Both the position numbers and the translations under genes were made by a program. 64,000 bases of DNA from Chryseobacterium defluvii (lineage in GTDB: Bacteria; Bacteroidota; Bacteroidia; Flavobacteriales; Weeksellaceae): contig NZ_RBXB01000001.1 in NCBI RefSeq assembly GCF_003634775.1, forward strand, positions 1,302,001-1,366,000, written 5' to 3'. Below are positions 26,952 through 36,050 of this stretch, piece after piece. Every line of letters starts with the position of its first letter. Within the stretch, counting starts at the first letter, position 1. The notes under the pieces were generated by a model. It was not told the DNA's origin and did not search any database. It was given only the letters and a program-made list of their open reading frames with translations.

Positions 26952-27665
26952 TCAGGAGAAAAAAGCTCCTATAAATGTTGGAAAAACCATTCTCCATAAT
27001 GGCCAGTCGTGATTGATCCATTTTCGTTCATCATACCAGAAATCAATTCCTTTGGAACTTAATATTTCTGCCATTTCCAGATTCTTGTCTTTACAAATGT
27101 CCTGGTCCGAAGTACTCAAAACAATGTGCATATGCTTATATTTCCAGGCTTCGTCATTTTTTACAAATTCTCTCGGGCAATTGAAGTAGACTAGTTCATC
27201 AGAATATCCATCCATAAAATTCCTGATGCTGAATGCGCCTGAAAGGCAAAACAGATGGGATACCACATCGGGAAATCTGAATGCAAAATTAGCGGCATGA
27301 TAGCCTCCAAAGCTGGCTCCTGCTACTGCAACGCGATGGGTCTGATGTAATTTCTGGATATAAGGAATAAATTCCTTAATTAAAAATTGTACATATAGTT
27401 CATAATTTTTTATTCTTTGTTGCGGAGATATTTTTTCATCATAAAAACTCCAGGCATCAATGGTCTGAATATTATAAAGTTTTACCTTTCCCTGCTCTAT
27501 AAACCAGTTAATACTTCCATTAAGATGAAAATCATGATTTTGGGTATATTGTCCCTGAGAAGTCGGAAACATAACGATCGGGTATCCATAATGTCCGGTT
27601 ACTTCTACTTTAAGGCTTGTTCCTAATAAGTGTGAATAATAATCTGTATGTTCTATATTTGGCAT
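26952..27665 (-). CDS. Alpha/beta hydrolase, esterase D-like
   Basis: 237 residues without signal peptide. The nucleophile elbow is VAVAGASFGGYHAANFA with Ser118, and the likely catalytic His is in WINHDWPLWRMVFP near the C-terminus; ILSTSDQDICKDKN-like context (VLSTSDQDICKDKN) supplies a candidate Asp. It resembles cytoplasmic putative esterases of the PF00756 type. In this cluster it may remove or transfer an ester-bound group, or act as a thioesterase-like editing enzyme. Both are guesses. It lies between the methyltransferase and the RimK-like ligase. Confidence 0.8.
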   Translation of the reverse strand: MPNIEHTDYYSHLLGTSLKVEVTGHYGYPIVMFPTSQGQYTQNHDFHLNGSINWFIEQGKVKLYNIQTIDAWSFYDEKISPQQRIKNYELYVQFLIKEFIPYIQKLHQTHRVAVAGASFGGYHAANFAFRFPDVVSHLFCLSGAFSIRNFMDGYSDELVYFNCPREFVKNDEAWKYKHMHIVLSTSDQDICKDKNLEMAEILSSKGIDFWYDERKWINHDWPLWRMVFPTFIGAFFS

Positions 27666-27760
27666 TTTTATTAATCAATTTTGTAGTTATATCATAGATC
27701 TCTCTTTTAGAGCTTTACTTACTTTAATAGTATCTTTAAGGAAGTATTTTGGAGTTAATT

Positions 27761-28501
27761 TTATTTTGGTTCCGGATACTTTGTGTCTCCGACAACATCT
27801 TCTAAATTTAACTGTTCCCAGGAAAAGTTTTCCATCTCTTTTATTTTCTTTCCCAGGTATTCACTATGGCAATAAAGTCCTCTAACGGGCTTGTTTCTTA
27901 AATACTCATCGGCTAAAAGTGAAAACCTTCCCACTATTGGGTTTGACATTCCTGCCTCGATACACTCAAATCCCAATGCTTTTGAAAACAATACTTTCAA
28001 TCCCATATCACTGTACTGGAAAAAGTTCCAGGGTCTTTCATGAGCAGAATATGAAAAATGAGTTTCCACAAGTACTACTCCGCCTACTTTCAATAATTTC
28101 GCAATTTCTACAGCTACAAGCCAAGGCATGGCAAAATGTTCAAAACATGAAGCAGAATAGATAATATCAAATTTTTCATCTTCTTTGAAATAGCTTGATA
28201 GTTTATGGGCATCTCCTACCACATCCACATTGTTTCCGGGATAGTAATCGAAGCCTACATATTCGGCATTCCGGAAATTTTCTTTGGCATTGTAACTTCC
28301 TGTCACTTCCCGGCTGCCAACTTCCAGTATTCTCATTCCCGGTTTATTTCCGATCTGGATCAAATGGGAATACCAATTCTGATGTCTGGCAATGTTAGAC
28401 ATAGGAACATCCTTTGATAAATATTGTCTGTCCAATTCAACATTATTATGAGCTGATACTCCTGAATCTATTTTCAGAAGTTTTTTTAACATTTTCTTCA
28501 T
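27761..28501 (-). CDS. SAM-dependent methyltransferase in the amidoligase cluster
   Basis: 246 residues. Motif I is GMRILEVGSREVTGSYN, followed by an acidic strand-2 end (YVGFDYYPGNNVDVVGDAH) and motif IV (FDIIYSASCFEHFAMPW), a Methyltransf_11-like fold. The FNWxxY-type substrate region is unique. Its position between an ATP-grasp ligase (68 bp upstream) and an esterase (95 bp downstream) suggests methylation of the cluster product, perhaps of a carboxylate or amine. No direct evidence of substrate. Confidence 0.82.
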   Translation of the reverse strand: MKKMLKKLLKIDSGVSAHNNVELDRQYLSKDVPMSNIARHQNWYSHLIQIGNKPGMRILEVGSREVTGSYNAKENFRNAEYVGFDYYPGNNVDVVGDAHKLSSYFKEDEKFDIIYSASCFEHFAMPWLVAVEIAKLLKVGGVVLVETHFSYSAHERPWNFFQYSDMGLKVLFSKALGFECIEAGMSNPIVGRFSLLADEYLRNKPVRGLYCHSEYLGKKIKEMENFSWEQLNLEDVVGDTKYPEPK

Positions 28502-28569
28502 TTGTGATAAAATAGTTTTTTAACATTATTTTTGTTTTTTTATACTTGAATACTAAAAATTTATATTTT

Positions 28570-29781
28570 CTAACTTGTGGGTTTTCCTTTTGGGGGAAGA
28601 ATGTTCAAAAGACCAGCCTGTATTTTTTCAGCGGCATAGTCCAGTCTTTCCTGCACTATAGCAGAGTCATTGGATTTGTAAACAATTCCTACATGATAAT
28701 CGATAGGTAAAAATTTCACTACTTCATCACATTCAAATTCATTATAATCCGGTTCCTTATCTTTGATCAGAGCAACAATTAATCCTGAATAGTATCCTGT
28801 AGGTTTAGATACTTCATAGGGCTTTCCTTTTAAAAGAGCATCTTCAATTCTGGACCATTCCCTCCATATATTGATGCTGCTTGATGCTTCCACAAGGTCC
28901 GGAATATGAGCGCCTCCGACTCTGGATGAGGTTTCAAGGAAATACCATTTCCCGTCATCCTTACTTCTGATAAATTCCGTATGGGTGGCTCCGTTCAGCA
29001 ATCCGAAACTGGAAAGTACTTTCGCGTTGATGTGTTCCAGGGATTTAAACTCATCCGAATACCTTCCCAGTGTTTTACTTCTGAATACCCCGCCTTCATG
29101 AGAAACCTGCATGGGAGGAGCAAGGTATTTTGAAGCTGAAGTGAATACAATTTCTTTATTAAACGTTAAGCTGTCTACATGATAAACATCTCCGGGTTTA
29201 AAACTTTCTAATAAAAACAGATGGCGTTCTTCACCGAGTGCATCCAACGCTTCCCAAAGCTGTTCTTTGGTAGTGATTTTTTTGATTCCCGACGCGGACG
29301 CTTCGGAACGGGGTTTCAGAACCCATGGAGCCGGAGTTTTTTCTATAAATTGATTGACTTCATCATTGTTGAACACAGCAGTGAATTCCGGAACATTGAT
29401 TCCCGAATCTTTAGCTTTTTGCCGCATGGCAAGCTTATCCCTGAAATAACGGTGGGTAGTCTGGCCCATTCCGGGAATACGGAATGTTTCCCTTACAAGA
29501 GCAGCCTTTTCCACATCATAATCATCAAGCGCTACTACGGCATCCACTTTCCTGGTCTGCATTAAATGGGAAAATCCTTGAATAAGATGTTCCAGGTTCC
29601 AGACAGAAGGTTTCAGCTCCGGCATATAAAATACCTCATCAATGGCATGCCATGGCCAGTTTTTTTCTTTAAGATTTTCGGATGTTACCAAGATTATTTT
29701 ATTACCGAGCCTCTTCATTTCATCCATGAAATCATAGCCCTTGTAATAGCACGAAATACATACTATTGTTTTCTCCTCCAT
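28570..29781 (-). CDS. ATP-grasp ligase (carbamoyl-phosphate synthase L-chain-like)
   Basis: 403 residues. An N-terminal pre-ATP-grasp domain (TIVCISCYYKGYDFMDEMKR) is followed by the ATP-clamp Lys and loop in APWVLKPRSEASASGIKKI, and the metal-binding ETSSRVGGAHIPDL strand preceded by THTEFIRSKDDGKWYFLE. This layout is that of biotin-carboxylase-like or amino-acid ligases (for example dipeptide ligases). It would couple ATP hydrolysis to amide-bond formation. It is separated by 141 bp from the M17 gene upstream, which has a TATTTTTG box (29811-29818 minus) as possible internal promoter. Confidence 0.85.
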   Translation of the reverse strand: MEEKTIVCISCYYKGYDFMDEMKRLGNKIILVTSENLKEKNWPWHAIDEVFYMPELKPSVWNLEHLIQGFSHLMQTRKVDAVVALDDYDVEKAALVRETFRIPGMGQTTHRYFRDKLAMRQKAKDSGINVPEFTAVFNNDEVNQFIEKTPAPWVLKPRSEASASGIKKITTKEQLWEALDALGEERHLFLLESFKPGDVYHVDSLTFNKEIVFTSASKYLAPPMQVSHEGGVFRSKTLGRYSDEFKSLEHINAKVLSSFGLLNGATHTEFIRSKDDGKWYFLETSSRVGGAHIPDLVEASSSINIWREWSRIEDALLKGKPYEVSKPTGYYSGLIVALIKDKEPDYNEFECDEVVKFLPIDYHVGIVYKSNDSAIVQERLDYAAEKIQAGLLNILPPKGKPTS

Positions 29782-29922
29782 ATAATGTTTTTTAAAATTT
29801 AATGAATTTTCAAAAATAAAAGCAATTTTTTATTGATTATTTAACATTAAAATTGGGAATATAATGTTCTTTTGAAAATTACTAAATCAATTATACAGAG
29901 AAATTTTGTAATAAACTAATTT

Positions 29923-31338
29923 TTAGTGATAATTTTCAATTAAATATGACAATAATTGTACCCCATATCCGGTTGCAGCTTTTTCTTTGGCATAATTGGT
30001 ATTCCCGAAGGCAACGCCCGCAATGTCCAAATGAGCCCATTTAGGGTGGTTTTCAATGAATTGCTCCAAAAATTTAGCGGCAATGATACAGTCGCCGAGA
30101 GGCTTCATGGAAATGTTTTTCAGATCGGCTACATCAGACCGGATATCGTCTTTCCAGACATCCCATAACGGGAGATTCCATAACCTCTGGTTGGTGGCAT
30201 CACCTGTTTTAATCAAAAGATTTTTCAATTCCTCATTATTGGAGAATAAGGCTCCGCAAGTATCCCCAAACATTCTTACCGAGCTTCCGGTTAACGTTGC
30301 CAAATCGATAAGGATATCCGTTTTATAGTTTTTGGAAAGATAGGAAAGGCCGTCTGCCAAAGTCAGTCTTCCTTCCGCGTCAGTATCAAGAACCTCTATG
30401 GTTTTTCCATTGTATGCGGTGACCACATCGCTCGGAAGATAAGCTCTTTCTGAAATTGCATTATCTGTGACAGGTAAAACGGCAACAATATTTACGGGAA
30501 GGTTCATTTCCGAAGCATAGATCAATGTTCCCAAAACAGCAGTAGCGCCACCCATATCAGATTTCATATAATGCATATTGGTAGGGTTTTTCAGAGAAAC
30601 TCCACCAGTGTCAAACAGCACACATTTTCCCACCAGGCCAATAGTTTTTGCTTTTTTAGCGGTTGTATTGTATTCTAAAATAGTGAATGCCGCATCATAA
30701 GCGCTTCCTTGATTCACAGAAAGATAAGCTCCCAATCCAAGTTCTTCACATTTTTTCCTGTTGAAGACTGTATATTTTAATTGATATTTCTTTGCGAGAT
30801 TCTTAAGATAAGCATTAAAAATATCAGGTTTTTTAAGGTTGGCGGGTTTATTCAGCCAGTCCTGACAAGCAACCTGTCCGTTACATAAAGCTTCCGCTTT
30901 TTGTAAAATAATATCTAATTTTTTAGGGCTTAAATTTTCAACATGAATTTCAAATTTGAAATTCCAGAAAGGATGGGTTTTATCAAAAGGATAATTATAT
31001 GTTCCGAGCAGAAGGCCTTTTACAAATTCCTCAAATTGTTTTTCAGTGAAGAAATCAGCCAATACCAACGTAGGAGCCGCCTGAATGTTTTTCTTTTGGG
31101 TTTGTGAGAATTTATTAGCTACCTGCTGAATCTCAAAATTCTCAAGAGTTGACTTTCCTAAGCCAATGAAATAGGTAATCCCTTCCTCATGAGCGTTAAT
31201 GAAAATCTCATTTTTCTTTCCGGTGAAAAAAGTGGAAATATTCTTGTTGAAATTCTTACCTGTTTTGGCCCATTCTTCTTCGGTGAATAGATGAAAGACC
31301 TGGGTATATTGTTTATTTCTTTTATTAATTAATTTCAT
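29923..31338 (-). CDS. M17 leucyl aminopeptidase family protein
   Basis: 471 residues. The C-terminal catalytic domain has the family motifs: GLVGKCVLFDTGGVSLKNP (Lys and Asp metal/active-site region), MKSDMGGATAVLGTL and the signature VLDTDAEGRLTLADGLSYL. The N-terminal ~170 residues are a divergent PepA-like domain. These enzymes are cytoplasmic two-metal hexameric peptidases that remove N-terminal residues or cleave Cys-Gly dipeptides. Its start lies 4 bp downstream of the CBM48-esterase stop, so the two are translationally close. It may mature or recycle the peptide product of the cluster, or simply be a housekeeping peptidase. Confidence 0.9.
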   Translation of the reverse strand: MKLINKRNKQYTQVFHLFTEEEWAKTGKNFNKNISTFFTGKKNEIFINAHEEGITYFIGLGKSTLENFEIQQVANKFSQTQKKNIQAAPTLVLADFFTEKQFEEFVKGLLLGTYNYPFDKTHPFWNFKFEIHVENLSPKKLDIILQKAEALCNGQVACQDWLNKPANLKKPDIFNAYLKNLAKKYQLKYTVFNRKKCEELGLGAYLSVNQGSAYDAAFTILEYNTTAKKAKTIGLVGKCVLFDTGGVSLKNPTNMHYMKSDMGGATAVLGTLIYASEMNLPVNIVAVLPVTDNAISERAYLPSDVVTAYNGKTIEVLDTDAEGRLTLADGLSYLSKNYKTDILIDLATLTGSSVRMFGDTCGALFSNNEELKNLLIKTGDATNQRLWNLPLWDVWKDDIRSDVADLKNISMKPLGDCIIAAKFLEQFIENHPKWAHLDIAGVAFGNTNYAKEKAATGYGVQLLSYLIENYH

Positions 31339-31342
31339 AATG

Positions 31343-32467
31343 TTAGTTTTTAATACTATTCTGTTGCGGTTTTACTTCTACCGGATTTTCACTATTATTG
31401 TAGAACAGCCATTCGATGGCTCTAGGAAATTCCTGAGACCAGTAAAACTCATTGTGTTCTCCTTCGGGATTAATATTGGTCCTGAATTCAAAATCAAAAA
31501 GGTTTTTCTTCTCCCATCTCTTCAGGTATTCTTCAAAAAGATGAATCCTTTTTACCATTTTGGCGCCCTCTTGTCCACCTCCATATAAATAAATTTTCAT
31601 TTTATAAGGAATTCTGAAGCTCATCATTGGAAAATTATTGTTGGGTTCAACCCAAAGAGAGGGGGAGAAAATCAGTAATTTGGAATACACTTCCGGATAG
31701 AGAAAACCACTGTATATACTGATAAGGGCCCCTAAAGAACTTCCTCCGATACCTGTGTTGTCCCTGTCTTTTTTGGTTCTGTAGTTTTCATCAACAAAAG
31801 GTTTCAGCGTATCTGCAATAAAGCGGATGTATTTTTTTCCTTCGGAACCATTGGCGATATGATCATTATCAAAAATATATTCCTTGATTCTTTCTTCGCT
31901 GCCGTGTTCTATAGCAATAATGATCAGGTCTCCTCTGTCATATTCGGCCAAGATAGATAGTTTCTTGTCGATCTCCCAGTTCCCATAGCCGCTCCCTTCA
32001 TTGAAAAGGTTCTGTGCATCCTGAAGGTATAAAACAGGATACCTTTTATTGGAAATATAGTAATCATAGGGTAAAAGAGCCCAGACTTTACGGTAACGGT
32101 CCAGCTGCGGGATGTAAAATTCCTCCGAGATGATTTCCGCAATAGGAAAAAATTCCTTTTTAAAAGGTCCCCAGTTGAGTCTCCACTTTTCCACGATGTC
32201 AGAAGTCTTTCCTGCTGATTTTTCAATTTTGCGGTTGGGAGTTATATTTCCGTATTTATCCAGTTCTACATTTTCCCAACCTCCTTTGGTGAATTTATAC
32301 TCAATAGAGTTGGGAAGGATACTGTCATCAATCTCGATACAGTAGGTGCCGGAATCTGATACTCCCAGTTGATAGTTGTAATCTTTAGGGTTCCAATTGT
32401 TAAAATTCCCCGTGATATAAACGGTTCTGTCATCGTTTTCTTCCGTGTAGAGTTCAAACCTCATCAT
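31343..32467 (-). CDS. Fes-like esterase with N-terminal CBM48/E-set domain
   Basis: 374 residues; tandem ATGs at 32467 and 32464. Residues ~10-80 (VYITGNFNNWNPKDYNYQLG) are an AMPK/CBM48-type E-set domain related to glycogen-binding modules. Residues ~120-350 are an esterase D-like hydrolase with elbow GIGGSSLGALISIYSG (Ser nucleophile) and C-terminal His in EGEHNEFYW. The same two-domain layout occurs in enterochelin esterase Fes. No signal peptide, so cytoplasmic. It is divergent from glgB (204 bp) and heads the minus-strand cluster. It could bind glycogen, or be a Fes-type ester hydrolase; the sequence alone does not decide. Confidence 0.82.
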   Translation of the reverse strand: MMRFELYTEENDDRTVYITGNFNNWNPKDYNYQLGVSDSGTYCIEIDDSILPNSIEYKFTKGGWENVELDKYGNITPNRKIEKSAGKTSDIVEKWRLNWGPFKKEFFPIAEIISEEFYIPQLDRYRKVWALLPYDYYISNKRYPVLYLQDAQNLFNEGSGYGNWEIDKKLSILAEYDRGDLIIIAIEHGSEERIKEYIFDNDHIANGSEGKKYIRFIADTLKPFVDENYRTKKDRDNTGIGGSSLGALISIYSGFLYPEVYSKLLIFSPSLWVEPNNNFPMMSFRIPYKMKIYLYGGGQEGAKMVKRIHLFEEYLKRWEKKNLFDFEFRTNINPEGEHNEFYWSQEFPRAIEWLFYNNSENPVEVKPQQNSIKN

Positions 32468-32553
32468 ATGTGTTTAAAAAATTAAACACTAAATTTATAA
32501 AAAATCTTTTTATAGATTATTTGAAATCATAAAAACTATGATTGAAAAAATGA

Positions 32554-32561
32554 TATATTTG
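32554..32561 (+). promoter_or_regulatory. Candidate -7 box of the glycogen operon
   Basis: TATATTTG, about 110 bases upstream of glgB in the divergent intergenic region. No TTG at good spacing (gaps are 9 or 30), so confidence is low. Confidence 0.3.
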
Positions 32562-32671
32562 AGAAAACGGGTGGGAGAGGGAATTAACATAATAATTATT
32601 TCAATAATATTTAATGGTTATTGTTAATATTTTTTGTAGTTTCAATGAAAATATAAATTAAACCAGCCTTG

Positions 32672-34621
32672 ATGAATTCTGTTAAAACATATACACTTTT
32701 CACAGAACATGATATTTACCTTTTTAGAGAAGGTAAGCATTATAAGTTGTATGATAAGTTTGGTGCGCATTCTGTGGAAAAAGACGGAATTCAAGGGGTT
32801 TATTTTTCTGTTTGGGCGCCCAATGCCAAAAAAGTTTCTGTAATCGGCAATTTTAATCACTGGAATCACAGAGATCATATTCTATACCCCCGTTGGGACG
32901 AATCAGGGATTTGGGAAGGTTTTATTGCAGGGTTAACCTGGGGAACTTTATATAAATATGCCATTGAAACCGCTTATGGTGAAATCCTGGAGAAAAGCGA
33001 CCCTTATGCTTTAAGCTGGGAGCAAAATATTCAGGCTGCCTCATTGGTTTCTACCACTTGGTATGAATGGGAAGATGAAAACTGGCTTCAAAACAGATGG
33101 AAAAAGAATAATCTGGAAGCTCCTGTTTCAGTTTATGAGCTTCATCTGGGATCGTGGGTGAGGGATGGAAATGCTCCCGACAGGTTTCTGAATTACAGGG
33201 ATATTGCTGAAAAGCTTGTTCCGTATATCAAAGAGATGGGTTTTACCCATGTAGAGTTTATGCCTGTTATGGAATATCCTTATGATCCGAGTTGGGGGTA
33301 TCAGATCACAGGTTTTTATGCTGCAACTTCCCGTTTTGGGTCGCCGCAGGATCTGATGTATCTGATTGATAAGCTTCATAAAAATGACATTGGTGTTATT
33401 CTGGACTGGGTTCCGTCTCATTTTCCGGGAGATGCCAATGGATTGCATTGCTTTGACGGTTCTTTTTTATACGAACATGAAGATCCCAGGAAAGGATTCC
33501 ATCCGGACTGGAAATCATATATTTTCAATTACGGAAGAAGTGAAGTGAAATCTTTTCTTATTTCAAACGCCATGTTCTGGCTGGAACGTTATCATGCGGA
33601 CGGACTCCGGGTAGATGCGGTAACCTCTATGCTGCATCTGGACTATTCCAGGAATGAAGGGGAATGGGAACCTAATATATATGGTGGCAATGTAAATCTC
33701 GAAGCTAAAACGTTTTTACAGGACTTTAATACAGCTGTTTATAAAGAATTTGGAAATAGTATCATAACCATTGCAGAAGAAAGTTCCGATTTTCCGATGC
33801 TGACGAAACCGGTGCATGATGGCGGAGTAGGATTCGGAATGAAATGGATGATGGGGTGGATGCATGATACACTGGATTATTTTAAGGTGGATCCCATCGG
33901 TAGGAAATTTCATCATCATAAGCTGACTTTTGCTTCCATGTACATGTATAATGAAAATTATATGATGCCGTTGTCTCACGATGAAGTGGTTCATGGAAAA
34001 GCAAGCCTGATCTATAAAATGGTAGGTGATGAATGGCAAAAGTTTGCCAATCTTCGCGCGCTGTATGTTTATATGTACACGCATCCCGGAGCAAAACTCT
34101 TGTTCATGGGTGATGAATTCGGGCAGACAAGTGAATGGAACTTTACCCAAAGCCTGGATTGGCATTTGCTACAATATCCTGTTCATAAAGGAATGCAAAC
34201 GGTTGTGAAGGATCTGAATCATCTCTATAGATTTGAGCCTGCTTTTTATGAAAATCAATTCAATCCGGATGGTTTTGAATGGATTGAAGCGAATGATGAA
34301 GACAATTCCGTGTATGTCTATCTAAGAAAAGGAAAAAAAAGAGAAGATGTCTTCATGGTTATATTGAATCTTACTCCACGGGTTCTGGATTATAAAATAG
34401 GTGTAAATAACGGGACGCACTGGGAGGTTATTTTTAATTCCGATGATGAAAGATATGGTGGAAGTGGTGTGACGCCGGAAGTGATAAAGGAAGAGTATGA
34501 AGAATGGATGAGCCGTCCGAAATCCATTACCCTGAAATTACCGCCTTTAGCAGGTGTAATTTTAAAACAGAAAAAAGACAAGAAATATAAATTACACAGA
34601 ATTAAATTACATAAAAAGTAG
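32672..34621 (+). CDS. glgB: 1,4-alpha-glucan branching enzyme
   Basis: 649 residues from ATG 32672 (a TTG immediately upstream is not needed). An N-terminal CBM48 domain (GVYFSVWAPNAKKVSVIGNF) is followed by the GH13 barrel with its four conserved regions: DWVPSHF, DGLRVDAVTSML (nucleophile Asp), AEESSDFP (acid/base Glu) and PLSHDEVVH. It is the short-type GlgB, lacking an extra N-terminal domain. It introduces alpha-1,6 branches into glycogen in the cytoplasm. glgA begins 1 bp after its stop, so the two are translationally coupled. Confidence 0.96.
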   Translation: MNSVKTYTLFTEHDIYLFREGKHYKLYDKFGAHSVEKDGIQGVYFSVWAPNAKKVSVIGNFNHWNHRDHILYPRWDESGIWEGFIAGLTWGTLYKYAIETAYGEILEKSDPYALSWEQNIQAASLVSTTWYEWEDENWLQNRWKKNNLEAPVSVYELHLGSWVRDGNAPDRFLNYRDIAEKLVPYIKEMGFTHVEFMPVMEYPYDPSWGYQITGFYAATSRFGSPQDLMYLIDKLHKNDIGVILDWVPSHFPGDANGLHCFDGSFLYEHEDPRKGFHPDWKSYIFNYGRSEVKSFLISNAMFWLERYHADGLRVDAVTSMLHLDYSRNEGEWEPNIYGGNVNLEAKTFLQDFNTAVYKEFGNSIITIAEESSDFPMLTKPVHDGGVGFGMKWMMGWMHDTLDYFKVDPIGRKFHHHKLTFASMYMYNENYMMPLSHDEVVHGKASLIYKMVGDEWQKFANLRALYVYMYTHPGAKLLFMGDEFGQTSEWNFTQSLDWHLLQYPVHKGMQTVVKDLNHLYRFEPAFYENQFNPDGFEWIEANDEDNSVYVYLRKGKKREDVFMVILNLTPRVLDYKIGVNNGTHWEVIFNSDDERYGGSGVTPEVIKEEYEEWMSRPKSITLKLPPLAGVILKQKKDKKYKLHRIKLHKK

Positions 34622-34622
34622 A

Positions 34623-36029
34623 ATGGTTGTTTATCACCTTAGTACGGAATGTTATCCGGTAGCAAAAGTAGGCGGTTTGGCAGATGTGGTCGGAGCATTG
34701 CCTAAATATCAGAATAAGATAAAAGGTATTGATGCTAAAGTCGTTATGCCTTGGTACAATAAATCTTTTTTTTATGATCATGAGTTTGACATAGTTTTTG
34801 ATGGATTTATTCATCAGGGACCCAATATGTTGCAGGTTCAGGTGATGAAAGAAAAGACCAATGTTCTGGGTTTTGAACTCTATATGGTGAAAATTCCCGG
34901 ACTTTTGGATCGCGATAATCCTTATGGGTATCAGGATGAGAACTTTCAGTTTTTAGCTTTCCAGCATGGTGTTTTACATTGGCTGAGTGCAATGCAGATC
35001 CGACCGGATATTCTACATTGCCATGACTATCATACAGGATTGGTTCCTTTTATGATTGAAAACTGCGCTGAATTTGAATTCCTGAAAGGAGTGAAGACCA
35101 TCGGGACCATTCATAACGGGGAGTATCAGGGGATGATGAGCTGGAATATGGCAAACTATATGCCTTCGTTTGATTCCTGGAAATGGGGTTTTTTAGACTG
35201 GAACGGACTGATCAATCCTTTGGCATCAATGATTAAATGTGCACATGCTTTTACTACAGTTTCCGAAGGTTATCTTGAGGAGCTGTATATAGGGTTCAGA
35301 GGATTGGAAAGCCTTGTACGTCAGGAATTCAGCAAAGCTTATGGAATCATTAATGGAATTGATACCGAAGTATGGAATCCCGAAACAGATCCTATGCTCG
35401 ATTTTAATTACAGTATTAAAAATGCTGTAGAGCAGAAGAAGAAAAATAAAGAGAAACTTTGTAAGGAATACGGCTTAAAACCGGAGCTTCCTTTATTTGC
35501 CTTCATCGGAAGGTTTGCCACTGAAAAGGGAGCGGATCTTCTTCCCGATATGGTCTGGAGAAGTATAAAACAAAGCTATGGAGCTTTGAATATTATGATA
35601 TTGGGCTCTGGAAACACCTATATTGAGAATAAACTGAAAGAGTACGATTATACCTACAGTAATTTTGCTTTGGATTTAGGATATAAGGAGCATCTTTCCC
35701 ATAAAATTTATGCTTCGGCAGATTTTTTATTAATGCCGTCAAGAGTAGAGCCATGCGGATTGAACCAAATGTATTCCATGCGGTATGGAACGATTCCTGT
35801 AGTACGGTATACAGGTGGTTTGAAAGATACAGTGGTTGATATTTCCACTGGCGGAGCAGGGCTGAACTTTACGTATCCCGGAGTAGATGATATGATCCAC
35901 GCAATGAACAGAGGGATCAATCTTTATAACAAAAAAGACACAATGGAAAAATTGATTGAGGCCAACATGCAGTTTGACTTCACGTGGGAGAAGTCTGCAG
36001 AAAAATATATAGCTTTATACAATAACTAA
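34623..36029 (+). CDS. glgA: Glycogen synthase (ADP-glucose)
   Basis: 468 residues, GT5 family. The N-terminal ADP-glucose-binding motif KVGGLADVVGALP is at residues ~15-27; HNGEYQGMMS and the C-terminal PSRVEPCGLNQMYSMRYG stretch (catalytic EPCGL) are present. It transfers glucose from ADP-glucose to the growing alpha-1,4 chain. It is adjacent to glgB (1 bp) and glgC (21 bp). Confidence 0.95.
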   Translation: MVVYHLSTECYPVAKVGGLADVVGALPKYQNKIKGIDAKVVMPWYNKSFFYDHEFDIVFDGFIHQGPNMLQVQVMKEKTNVLGFELYMVKIPGLLDRDNPYGYQDENFQFLAFQHGVLHWLSAMQIRPDILHCHDYHTGLVPFMIENCAEFEFLKGVKTIGTIHNGEYQGMMSWNMANYMPSFDSWKWGFLDWNGLINPLASMIKCAHAFTTVSEGYLEELYIGFRGLESLVRQEFSKAYGIINGIDTEVWNPETDPMLDFNYSIKNAVEQKKKNKEKLCKEYGLKPELPLFAFIGRFATEKGADLLPDMVWRSIKQSYGALNIMILGSGNTYIENKLKEYDYTYSNFALDLGYKEHLSHKIYASADFLLMPSRVEPCGLNQMYSMRYGTIPVVRYTGGLKDTVVDISTGGAGLNFTYPGVDDMIHAMNRGINLYNKKDTMEKLIEANMQFDFTWEKSAEKYIALYNN

Positions 36030-36050
36030 ATATAAAAACGCAAGATAATT

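Noticed and set aside
32266..32457. Antisense and out-of-frame ORFs within coding genes, such as this one in the CBM48-esterase
   Set aside because: They follow the codon pattern of the real gene on another frame and have no start-site, promoter or family support.
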